Assembly (NCBI GenBank): GCA_003023485.1
Contig: PXSG01000015.1
Location: forward strand, 1,220-22,244
Direction of reading: 5' to 3'
Length of the DNA: 21,025 bases
Source: Halobacteriales archaeon SW_10_68_16
GTDB taxonomy: Archaea > Halobacteriota > Halobacteria > Halobacteriales > Haloarculaceae
Below, piece after piece: positions 5,553 to 12,820 of this stretch. Below the pieces are notes generated by a model. That model was given only the letters and a program-made list of their open reading frames with translations, made no database searches and was not told the DNA's origin. The translations under genes were made by a program, and so were the position numbers. Each line of letters starts with the position of its first letter. Position 1 is the first letter of the stretch.

Positions 5553-8285
5553 ATGTCCGGTCGGATCCGACTTCTCCACGTTGATGATGAACCAGATTTC
5601 GCGGATTTGACCGCAACCTGTCTTGAACGCCATCGTGACCGATTCACTATCGACACCACCACTTCTCCCGACGAGGGCCTTACCATGCTGGCGGCGACCG
5701 ACTATGATTGCATCATCGCTGACTACGACATGCCGCGGATGGATGGAATTGATTTCCTTGAAGCTGTCCGCAAAGAACACCCTGATCTACCGTTCATCCT
5801 CTTTACTGGGAAGGGCAGTGAAGAAGTCGCCAGTGAGGCCATTTCAGCTGGTGTGACCGACTATCTTCAGAAACGCTCAGGGACCGACCAGTTTGAACTC
5901 TTGGCCAACCGCATCACCAACGCTGTAGAACAGGTCCGTGCTGAGGACCGACTCCAAGAAGAACGCAAACGCTTCCGAACCCTCTTTGAACGACTTTCGC
6001 AAGCAACGGTTGAGGTCGAATACAAAGATGACGAACCAATCATCCACTGCGTCAATCCGGCGTTTGAGGAGGTATTCGGCTACGATGCCGACGACATCAT
6101 CGGTGAGTCTCTTGACACACTGATCGTCCCTGAGAACCGGACTGACCAAGCCGCACAGATCAATCGACACGTCCAAACCGGCGGTTCCCTCAACTCGAAA
6201 GAAGTCATCCGCGAGACTGCTGATGGCACTCGTGGGTTTCTCTTACAAAACGCTGCCTACGATGGCGGAAAGGGTGGATTCGCTATCTACACTGATATCA
6301 CCGAGCGCAAAGACCGCGAGCGCGAGCTTGAGCGGGCCCGCGAGCGCCTGCGCGCGCAGTTCGACAACGCACCCAATGGGATCGTCATCCACGACGAAGA
6401 CGGCTCCATTCTAGATGTTAATGAGACGCTGGCCGAGCACCTCGGCTACGCGCACGACGAATTAGTCTCTCTGTCTGTCTCTGACATCGAAGTCGGCGTC
6501 TCCAAGGAGCGACTGCACGAGTTGTGGGCTGAGACAGAACCGGAATCACTCATCACTATCGAGGGTGAATATCAACGCGCCGATGGATCGACGGTCCCCG
6601 TTGAGGTGTGGATCACTCGTCTCGATAGAGGCGGTGACACCCGATTTCTCGCCCATGTAAGAGACATTAGCGACCGTAAACAACGTGAAGAACGCTTGGA
6701 GACACAGGCCAAAGCAATTGAAGCGTCGATGGATGGCATGGCTATCCTCGACGAAAATGAAGAGTACATCTACGCCAATCAGGCACATGCGGACGTGTAC
6801 GGGTATGATGATCCTGACGCGTTCATCGGGAATTCATGGCGGATGTGTTATAACGAGGAGACAATCGATCGTATCGAATCCGAGGTGCTGCCCGCACTCA
6901 ACGCGCGGGGTGAGTGGCGCGGTGAAGTACTCGGCTGCCGCAACGATGGGACGACGTTCCCGCAGGAAATCTCGCTGACAGTTACTGAGGATGATGGGTT
7001 GATTTGCGTCGTCCGTGATATCACCGAGCGCAAAGAACGGGAACAGAATCTGCAAGAAACCAATCGCCAACTCAATGCAGTCTTGGATACGGTCGAGGCA
7101 GCGATTTTCATCAAAGACGTTGACGGGCGCTATCAGCTGATGAATCCGGAATGTCGTGAGGTACTCGGTGTTGATGATGAGGCCAGCGCAGTCGGCCTGA
7201 CCGATTACGATCTACTGCCAGCGGACGTAGCCGACAGGTTCCGCGCTGACGACCAGCGCGTTCTCGACGCAGGAGACACACGCCGATATGAAGAAGCAAT
7301 TCCGACCGACCAGGGGACACAGATCAATCTCACGGCCAGATCTCCACTGTATGATGAGGCGGGTGACCCAATCGGTATCTGTGCAGTCTCGACAGACATC
7401 ACCGAGCGCAAGCAGCGCCAACAGGAACTGGCAGAACTCGAACGCGCAGTCGAGACAATCTGTGACAACGTCCCGATTGTGTTCTACACGTTTGACGAGG
7501 ACGGCGTGTTCACTCGCTCGCAGGGCAAGGCACTCGACCGTATCGGATTCGAACCCGGGGAAGCGGTTGGCCAATCAGTGTTTGACCTCTACGCTGATCG
7601 GCCAGAGATTATCGATCACTGTGAACGTGCCCTCGACGGTGAGCAAGTGTCTGCGACCGTCGAGATCGGCACTGGCATCTTCGAAGCGTACTATGCCCCA
7701 GTCAGGGATAACGGCGACATCGTCGGAGTCACGGGGCACAAGTTTGATATGACAGAGCACAAGAAGCGCGAAGAGCAACTGCGCCGGCAAAACGAGCGTC
7801 TCGACCAGTTCGCTTCTGTGGTGAGCCATGATCTGCGGAACCCGTTGAACGTCGCTTCGGCACGACTCGAACTCGCCGCTGAGACGTGTGACAGTCCCCA
7901 TCTTGAGCATGCCTCGGCCGCACATGCCCGGATGGAGCGTCTCATCGAGGACCTGCTGACGTTCGCTCGGGCGGGCAGCGAGGCGATTGATTACACGACT
8001 GTCTCTCTGCCGGGGTTCCTTGAGGACTGTTGGGAGCGATTCGAGGGGACCGATGCCAGCCTGATAGTCGAGACCGAGCGAGCAATCCGGGGTGACCGCG
8101 ACCGATTGAAACAACTGTTTGAGAATCTCTTGTGGAACGCGGTTGACCACGGCGGTTCAGATGTAACGGTGCGTGTCGGGACCCTCTCGGAGGGATTCTA
8201 CGTTGAAGATGATGGTCCCGGAATTCCCGAGGAGGAGCGTGAGACGGTGCTCGAGGCCGGCACCGGGGCTGAGTTCGTCGAGTGA
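5553..8285 (+). CDS. Hybrid sensor histidine kinase: receiver, five PAS, HisKA, truncated ATPase
   Basis: This 910-residue soluble protein has no membrane segments. A receiver domain comes first (Asp11/12, phospho-acceptor Asp57 in 'IIADYDMP', Lys87). About five PAS modules follow at roughly 140-253, 262-376, 384-494, 503-620 and 630-737, most ending in a 'DITERK'-like linker. HisKA has phospho-His759 in 'SHDLRNPLN'. The ATPase domain shows the N box (ENLLWNAVDHG) and G1 (EDDGPGIP), but after 'ETVLEAG' it jumps to 'TGAEFVE' and stops. The G2 glycine loop (GxGLG type) and last strands are missing, so ATP binding should fail if the sequence is correct. The frame is kept, unlike in the other interrupted genes. 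The gene is clearly lower in GC than its neighbours, suggesting acquisition. No output partner is adjacent. The stimulus is probably cytoplasmic (redox, light or small molecule), but this is inference. Confidence 0.85.
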   Translation: MSGRIRLLHVDDEPDFADLTATCLERHRDRFTIDTTTSPDEGLTMLAATDYDCIIADYDMPRMDGIDFLEAVRKEHPDLPFILFTGKGSEEVASEAISAGVTDYLQKRSGTDQFELLANRITNAVEQVRAEDRLQEERKRFRTLFERLSQATVEVEYKDDEPIIHCVNPAFEEVFGYDADDIIGESLDTLIVPENRTDQAAQINRHVQTGGSLNSKEVIRETADGTRGFLLQNAAYDGGKGGFAIYTDITERKDRERELERARERLRAQFDNAPNGIVIHDEDGSILDVNETLAEHLGYAHDELVSLSVSDIEVGVSKERLHELWAETEPESLITIEGEYQRADGSTVPVEVWITRLDRGGDTRFLAHVRDISDRKQREERLETQAKAIEASMDGMAILDENEEYIYANQAHADVYGYDDPDAFIGNSWRMCYNEETIDRIESEVLPALNARGEWRGEVLGCRNDGTTFPQEISLTVTEDDGLICVVRDITERKEREQNLQETNRQLNAVLDTVEAAIFIKDVDGRYQLMNPECREVLGVDDEASAVGLTDYDLLPADVADRFRADDQRVLDAGDTRRYEEAIPTDQGTQINLTARSPLYDEAGDPIGICAVSTDITERKQRQQELAELERAVETICDNVPIVFYTFDEDGVFTRSQGKALDRIGFEPGEAVGQSVFDLYADRPEIIDHCERALDGEQVSATVEIGTGIFEAYYAPVRDNGDIVGVTGHKFDMTEHKKREEQLRRQNERLDQFASVVSHDLRNPLNVASARLELAAETCDSPHLEHASAAHARMERLIEDLLTFARAGSEAIDYTTVSLPGFLEDCWERFEGTDASLIVETERAIRGDRDRLKQLFENLLWNAVDHGGSDVTVRVGTLSEGFYVEDDGPGIPEEERETVLEAGTGAEFVE

Positions 8286-8299
8286 TGCACCCAAACTCT

Positions 8300-8312
8300 G
8301 AGTGTTGCACTC
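8300..8312. repeat. Short hairpin after the histidine kinase stop
   Basis: GAGTG-TTG-CACTC lies 15 bases after the TGA. It may help end the kinase transcript. No T-run follows it. Confidence 0.25.
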
Positions 8313-8347
8313 GGCTACTGTCAGTTAGCGGTCCTATCTGCTATGGT

Positions 8348-8366
8348 TTGGAGCATGTTGCTCCAA
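8348..8366. terminator. Perfect 8-base hairpin between convergent genes
   Basis: TTGGAGCA-TGT-TGCTCCAA is a perfect 8-base stem with a 3-base loop. It lies between the convergent stops of the histidine kinase (8285) and the DapA-family gene (8374). Position and symmetry suit a bidirectional transcript end. There is no strong T-run, so an operator or the edge of an acquired segment remains possible. Confidence 0.4.
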
Positions 8367-8373
8367 CGTGATC

Positions 8374-9267
8374 TCACTCTTGGACAACCCCGTCGACGAG
8401 CGTCCGCACCTCGGCGGCCGTCTCCTCGTCGAGTGGCTGGAGGGGCGACCGGACGTGGCCCGCGGGGACGTCGCGGTGGCGCATGGCGGCCTTCACCGCG
8501 GGGACGCCGTGCCGGGACGTGATGGCCTCGTTGAGTTCCACCGCGGTCGCACACAGTTCGCGGGCGCCGGCGTGGTCGTCGGCCTCGTGACGGGCGCGGA
8601 CCTCGGCCGCGAGGCCGGGGACGACGTTGGCAAGCGCGGCGACGGCGCCCTCTGCGCCCGCGTCCAGTGCCGTCGCGTAGAGGCTCCCCGACCCGACGAA
8701 GAGGTCGAAGTCGGGGCCGGCCACCCGCCGCTCGCGCCCGAACCGCACCATGTCGCCCGCGGAGTCTTTCATGCCCGCGACGTTGTCGTGCTCTGCCAGC
8801 GCGCCGACAGTCTCGGGGTCGAGTGCGGTGCCCGTCTTCGAGGGGACGCTGTACAGATAGATGGGGATGTCGCTCTCGTCGGCCAGGCGCTCGTAGTAGG
8901 CCCGGAGCGCCTCCTGGCCGTGCGAGAAGTAGAAGGGCGTGACGACCAGGGCGCCGTCGGCGCCGGCCTCGCGGGCCCGGCGGGTTTGCTCGCGGGTCTC
9001 CACGAAGCCGGGGTGGCCCGTGCCCGCGAGTACGGGCACCGACACCTCGTCGGCGACGATGCGGACCACCTCGGCTCGCTCCTGGAGGGTCATGAGTTCG
9101 GCCTCGCCGTTCGAACCGCAGGGGACCACGAAGTCGACACCGCCGTCGGCGACCCACCGGGCGACCGCCCGCAGGCGCTCCTCGTCGACCGCGCCGTCGG
9201 CGTCGAAGGGCGTGACCAGGGGGACGCCGGTGCCGTCGACGGATCGACCCGTTTCGGTCCCGGTCAC
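8374..9267 (-). CDS. DapA-family aldolase/dehydratase (dihydrodipicolinate synthase-like)
   Basis: This 297-residue TIM-barrel protein is of normal family length. It has 'VPLVTPFDADGAVD', the substrate-loop-like 'PCGSNGEAE' (49-57), a Tyr at 139 in 'IYLYSVPS', and the Schiff-base Lys167 in 'VAGMKDSAGD'. The family splits or condenses pyruvate-type substrates through a lysine imine. Members include dihydrodipicolinate synthase, N-acetylneuraminate lyase, keto-deoxy-sugar aldolases and hydroxyproline-pathway deaminases. The start is GTG at 9267, overlapping the stop of the upstream aldolase gene (GTGA), so the two are translationally coupled. No dapB or other lysine genes are near, so a lysine role is unlikely. 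A 2-keto-3-deoxy-acid aldolase or catabolic deaminase is more plausible, but this is inference. Confidence 0.85.
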   Translation of the reverse strand: MTGTETGRSVDGTGVPLVTPFDADGAVDEERLRAVARWVADGGVDFVVPCGSNGEAELMTLQERAEVVRIVADEVSVPVLAGTGHPGFVETREQTRRAREAGADGALVVTPFYFSHGQEALRAYYERLADESDIPIYLYSVPSKTGTALDPETVGALAEHDNVAGMKDSAGDMVRFGRERRVAGPDFDLFVGSGSLYATALDAGAEGAVAALANVVPGLAAEVRARHEADDHAGARELCATAVELNEAITSRHGVPAVKAAMRHRDVPAGHVRSPLQPLDEETAAEVRTLVDGVVQE

Positions 9268-10055
9268 GCCTCGGCTCGCCCCAGTTCAGCGAGCGCCGTC
9301 TCGACGGTGGCGTCGTCGTGGACGATGGCGGAGACGGCCGCGGTCATCGCGCCGGGAGCCTCGTGCTGGAAGACCGACCGGCCCATCGAGACGCCCGCCC
9401 CGCCGGCGTCGATGACACCCCGCACCTGTTCGAGCATCTCGCGGTCGGTCCGTGGACTGCCGCCGGCGGCGATGACCGGGCAGGCGGTGGCGGCGACCAC
9501 GCGCTCGAAACTGTCGGCGTCGCCGGAGTAGGCGGTCTTGACGACGTCGGCGCCGAGTTCCTCGCCGAGCCGTACTGCGTGGGCGAGACTCCCGGCGTCG
9601 CCCTCGTCGATTCCCGGCCCCCGTGCGTAGGTCATCGCCAGGACGGGCACCCCGAACTGGCCCGCGGTGTCGGTGATCCGGGCGAGGTCCTCGATCTGCC
9701 GGGGTTCGGAGTCGCTGCCGACGTTGATGTGGTAGGAGACGGCGTCGGCGCCCGCCCGGACGGCCTCCCGGACGGTCCCTGTGGGGCGCTTGTCGTTGGC
9801 GTCGGGGCCCAGCGTCGTCGAGGCGTTCAGGTGGACGACGTAGCCCGCGCCGTTCCTGTTGGGGTGGACCCGGTCGGCCAGTCCCTTCTGGGTCAACACC
9901 GAGTCGGCCCCCGCCGCGGTCACGGCGTCGATGGTCGACTCGATGTCCCGCAGGCCGTCCGTGGCGCCGATGGTGATGCCGTGGTCCATCGGCACGTTCA
10001 GGTACCGCCCGTCCGTCCCGATCCTGTCGAGGCGTGCGCTGATACCGGTGTGCAT
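9264..10055 (-). CDS. Class I aldolase, ADTH synthase/archaeal FBA family
   Basis: This 263-residue protein begins with the family's 'YLNVPMDHGITIG' (Asp24-His25), then 'LTQKG', 'VVHLNASTTLGPD' and 'VSYHINVGS'. The catalytic Lys173 lies in 'ADVVKTAYSGD', and a phosphate-binding C-terminus follows ('IAAGGSP', 'GVSMGRSVFQ'). Related enzymes are 2-amino-3,7-dideoxy-D-threo-hept-6-ulosonate synthase (first step of the archaeal 3-dehydroquinate route), class I fructose-bisphosphate aldolase and LsrF-type thiolases. All expected motifs are present and the length is normal. No 3-dehydroquinate synthase II gene is adjacent. The coupled DapA-like gene and divergent FAD oxidoreductase suggest it may be a paralogue in another pathway. 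A CTCTTTGAG TATA-like element lies about 27 bases upstream of ATG 10055. Confidence 0.82.
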   Translation of the reverse strand: MHTGISARLDRIGTDGRYLNVPMDHGITIGATDGLRDIESTIDAVTAAGADSVLTQKGLADRVHPNRNGAGYVVHLNASTTLGPDANDKRPTGTVREAVRAGADAVSYHINVGSDSEPRQIEDLARITDTAGQFGVPVLAMTYARGPGIDEGDAGSLAHAVRLGEELGADVVKTAYSGDADSFERVVAATACPVIAAGGSPRTDREMLEQVRGVIDAGGAGVSMGRSVFQHEAPGAMTAAVSAIVHDDATVETALAELGRAEA

Positions 10056-10145
10056 CTATCGCCCGTGGGCCACGCGCCTCAAAGAGCGTTGCGTTCCGCC
10101 AGCGTCCGTCGAAACGTCTTTGCCCGGCCGGCGGTGCGTGGGTGT

Positions 10146-11297
10146 ATGGAGGCGGTCGTCGTCGGCGGCGGCATCATCGGCGTCTCGTCGGCGTACTACC
10201 TGGCGCGCCGCGGCGTGGACGTGACTGTCTTGGAACGCTCACGCGTCGGGTCGGGCAACACGGGCCGGGCCAACGGCGGCATCCGCGCGCAGTTCTCCTC
10301 GCCGGTCAGCGTCGCCCTCTCCCGGGAGAGCATCGCCGTCTGGGAGGACTTCGAGGCGGCGTTCGGCGTCGACATCGGCTACCGCCGGCCGGGCTATCTG
10401 TTCCTCGTCCGGGAGGCGTCCACCGCCGAGCAGTTCCGCGAGAACGTGGTCGAACAGAACCGCCTGGGCGTCCCAAGCGAGTTCCTCACGGCCGCGGAGG
10501 CGGCCGAACACTGCCCGGGTCTGCACGCCGACCAGTTCCGGGGCGCGACCTACTCGCCGACCGACGGCTTCGCGGACCCGAACCTCGCGCTCCAGGGCTT
10601 TGTCGGCGCCGCCCGCGAAGAGGGCGTCGAGATTCGCACCGATACCGAGGTGACCGACGTCCACACCGACGGCGAGCGCGTGACCGGCGTCGAGACGGAC
10701 GAGGGGACGGTCCGAGCAGACTACGTGGTCAACGCCGCTGGCGCGTGGGCCCGCCGCGTCGGCGGGATGGCCGGCCTCGATCTCCCCGTCTCGCCGCGCC
10801 GGCGGAAGCTCGTCGTCCTCGACCCTGCGACGCCCGTCCCGGAGTCGACACCGTTCGTCGTCGACGTCGACGGTGACGCCCACTTCCGGCCCGAGCGGGA
10901 GGGCGCCGTGGTCGCGGGCGGGCACTTCGCCGACGCGGACCCCGAGGTCGACCCCGACACCGTCGACGAGTCGACGTCGCTGGAGTGGGCCGCCCAGGTC
11001 GTCGAGTCGCTGGCCGACGTGGCCGACTACTTCGGCCCGGAGACGCGGGTCAGGCGCGGGTGGGCCGGCGTCTACGCCGTCACGCCCGACCACCACCCCA
11101 TAATCGAGGAGACACGCCCGGGATTCGTCAATGCCGTCGGCTTCTCCGGCCACGGGTTCATGCAGTCGCCCGCCACCGGCCAGGTGGTCGCCGAACTCGT
11201 CGTCGACGGGGAGGCCTCGCTGGTCGACGTCTCCGATCTCGGCGCCGACCGCTTCGAGCACGGCGAACTCCTCCACGAAGGGACCGTCATCGACTGA
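10146..11297 (+). CDS. FAD-dependent oxidoreductase, DAO/sarcosine oxidase-like
   Basis: This 383-residue protein starts directly with a Rossmann FAD motif, 'VVVGGGIIGVSSAYYLARRG', ending in the ribose-binding Glu of 'VTVLERS'. 'GNTGRANGGIRAQFSSP' fits the flavin-contact region of DAO-family amine oxidases, and 'YVVNAAGAWA' the second FAD contact. The C-terminus has 'GWAGVYAVTPDHHPIIEE' and 'AVGFSGHGFMQSPATG'. Such enzymes oxidise secondary or D-amino acids (sarcosine, proline, hydroxyproline, glycine types) in the cytoplasm. It diverges from the ADTH-synthase-like/DapA-like operon with 90 bases between starts, so co-regulation is likely. It is complete, with no missing block. The long upstream extension of this frame is antisense to the aldolase gene and is not used. 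The substrate is not determinable. Confidence 0.85.
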   Translation: MEAVVVGGGIIGVSSAYYLARRGVDVTVLERSRVGSGNTGRANGGIRAQFSSPVSVALSRESIAVWEDFEAAFGVDIGYRRPGYLFLVREASTAEQFRENVVEQNRLGVPSEFLTAAEAAEHCPGLHADQFRGATYSPTDGFADPNLALQGFVGAAREEGVEIRTDTEVTDVHTDGERVTGVETDEGTVRADYVVNAAGAWARRVGGMAGLDLPVSPRRRKLVVLDPATPVPESTPFVVDVDGDAHFRPEREGAVVAGGHFADADPEVDPDTVDESTSLEWAAQVVESLADVADYFGPETRVRRGWAGVYAVTPDHHPIIEETRPGFVNAVGFSGHGFMQSPATGQVVAELVVDGEASLVDVSDLGADRFEHGELLHEGTVID

Positions 11298-11312
11298 GAA
11301 CATCACGCCACC

Positions 11313-11762
11313 ATGACCGATCACGACCTCACCCTGGAACCGGCGACCGACGCCGACCGCCCCTACATTCAGTCGCTCTTGGAGCGAAACGGTCTGCCCA
11401 CCGCGGACATCGACCCCGGACGCGACGCGCTCTCTCCGTACGTCTGTTTCCGTGGTGACGAGCGGGTCGGTATCGGCGGGGTCGAAACCTACGGAACTGA
11501 CGGCCTGCTGCGGTCGGTCGTCGTCGAGGAAGATGCACGCGGGACAGGCGTCGGGACGGCGCTGTGTGAGGCGCTGGAAGAGCGTGCCACGACGGCGGGC
11601 GTCGAACGGCTGTACCTGCTGACGACGACGGCCGGAGACTTCTTCCGTAACCTGGGATACGACGAACTCGACCGGGCCGAGGTGCCCATAACAGTCCGGG
11701 AGACGAGCCAGTTCGCGGACCTGTGTCCGTCGACTGCTGTCTGTCTGTCGAAGCGACTGTGA
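11313..11762 (+). CDS. arsN2: GNAT N-acetyltransferase, ArsN2-like
   Basis: This 149-residue protein has the GNAT acetyl-CoA motif 'LRSVVVEEDARGTGVGTALCEALEERA', then 'RLYLLTTTAGDFFRNLGY' and the C-terminal 'VPITVRETSQFADLCPSTAVCLSK'. That last Cys-containing tail is characteristic of the ArsN2 branch annotated as arsenic-resistance acetyltransferases. The start lies 15 bases after the FAD oxidoreductase stop on the same strand, so they are probably co-transcribed. No arsR, arsA, arsC or arsenite pump is in the window, so an arsenic role rests only on family resemblance. A general amine acetyltransferase is the alternative. Confidence 0.78.
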   Translation: MTDHDLTLEPATDADRPYIQSLLERNGLPTADIDPGRDALSPYVCFRGDERVGIGGVETYGTDGLLRSVVVEEDARGTGVGTALCEALEERATTAGVERLYLLTTTAGDFFRNLGYDELDRAEVPITVRETSQFADLCPSTAVCLSKRL

Positions 11763-11926
11763 CTGGCCGGGGTGAAATTCGTTGGCTGAGATGCTGCCAC
11801 GACTGCCGCGCAGTCGGGCCGAATGGGGCCGCGGGCTCGCGCGGGGCGAAGCAAGGACCGCAGCGAGCCACCGTCGTCGAGTCCGCGGGACAACGCCCTT
11901 TTGCTCGCGGGCCGGAAAGAGAGCCC
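11763..11926. other. 164-base intergenic region before larE
   Basis: No coding signature is seen here. A CTTTTGC TATA-like element at about 11898-11904 precedes ATG 11927 by some 26 bases. The GC-rich sequence before it (for example the GGGGCGAAGCAAGGACCGCAGC area) has no clear hairpin that I can assign. Confidence 0.35.
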
Positions 11927-12808
11927 ATGGTCGAGGAGAAACTGGCGGCCGCGCGGGCGGATCTCGCCGACCGCGAGGGTGTCCTCGTGGCCTTCTCGGG
12001 CGGGGTCGACTCCAGCGTCGTCGCCGCCATCGCCCACGACGCACTGGGCGAGGACGCGGTCGCCTGCACCGCCAAAAGCGAGACCCTCCCCGCCGAGGAA
12101 CTCACCGAGGCCCGCCGGGTCGCCGAGGAGATCGGCATCCGCCACGAGATCGTGGAGTTCTCGGAACTCGACAGCGACGCCTTCGTCCGCAACGACGACC
12201 AGCGCTGTTACCACTGCCGGTCGATGCGCCTCTCGGCGATGTTCGACCGCGCGGCCGAGCTGGGCATCCCGGTCGTCTGTGACGGCACGAACGCCTCCGA
12301 CCCCGGCGAGGGCCACCGGCCGGGCCTCCAGGCCGTCGACGAACTCGACGCCTACTCGCCGCTGCTGGAACACGACATCATCAAAGAGGATGTCCGGGAG
12401 ATCGCCCGCCACTACGACCTCTCGGTGGCCGACAAACCCTCGATGGCCTGCCTCTCCTCGCGGATTCCCACGGGACTGGAGGTGACCGAGGAACGGCTCA
12501 CCCGCGTCGAGAAGGCCGAACGGCTGCTCCGGACCTGGGGGTTCGACCAGTTCCGCGTACGCGACCACGACGGCCTCGCGCGCATCGAAGTGGGGGAGGA
12601 CGAACTCGCCGTGGCGCTGGACCCCGACTTCGTCCGCGCGGCCCGCGACCACATCGCCGACCTCGGGTTCGACCACGTGACCCTCGATTTGCACGGCTAC
12701 CGGACCGGCAGCGTCAGTCCCGCCGACGAGGAGGCCGCGAGTGACGATACTCTCGATGGGGATTCGACGGCCGGCGGTCCACTCGACGCCGAGTATCCGA
12801 CCGACTGA
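11927..12808 (+). CDS. larE: ATP-dependent sulfur transferase LarE
   Basis: This 293-residue cytoplasmic protein has the N-type ATP pyrophosphatase PP-loop 'VAFSGGVDSS' (21-30), then 'CTAKSETLP', 'GTNASD' and the LarE signature 'KPSMACLSSRIPTG'. Cys175 in the last motif matches the sulfur-donating cysteine of LarE (Cys176 in Lactiplantibacillus). LarE inserts sulfur into the pyridinium-3,5-biscarboxylate precursor of the nickel-pincer nucleotide used by lactate racemase and relatives. An extra CYHC pair (Cys94, Cys97) is present, so three cysteines may hold an iron-sulfur cluster, as reported for cluster-type LarE enzymes. larA, larB and larC are not nearby. The last 25 residues are a low-complexity acidic tail. 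ATG 11927 gives the correct N-terminus; upstream in-frame extension lacks homology. Confidence 0.92.
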   Translation: MVEEKLAAARADLADREGVLVAFSGGVDSSVVAAIAHDALGEDAVACTAKSETLPAEELTEARRVAEEIGIRHEIVEFSELDSDAFVRNDDQRCYHCRSMRLSAMFDRAAELGIPVVCDGTNASDPGEGHRPGLQAVDELDAYSPLLEHDIIKEDVREIARHYDLSVADKPSMACLSSRIPTGLEVTEERLTRVEKAERLLRTWGFDQFRVRDHDGLARIEVGEDELAVALDPDFVRAARDHIADLGFDHVTLDLHGYRTGSVSPADEEAASDDTLDGDSTAGGPLDAEYPTD

Positions 12809-12820
12809 CGGGCTCGCCTC

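Noticed and set aside
8374..9267. Assignment as lysine-biosynthetic dapA
   Set aside because: No dapB, dapD or lysA is nearby, it is coupled to a different aldolase, and the DapA superfamily covers many reactions.
9318..10145. Long in-frame upstream extension of the FAD oxidoreductase reading frame
   Set aside because: It is antisense to the well-supported ADTH-synthase-type aldolase gene, and the FAD-binding motif starts right at ATG 10146.
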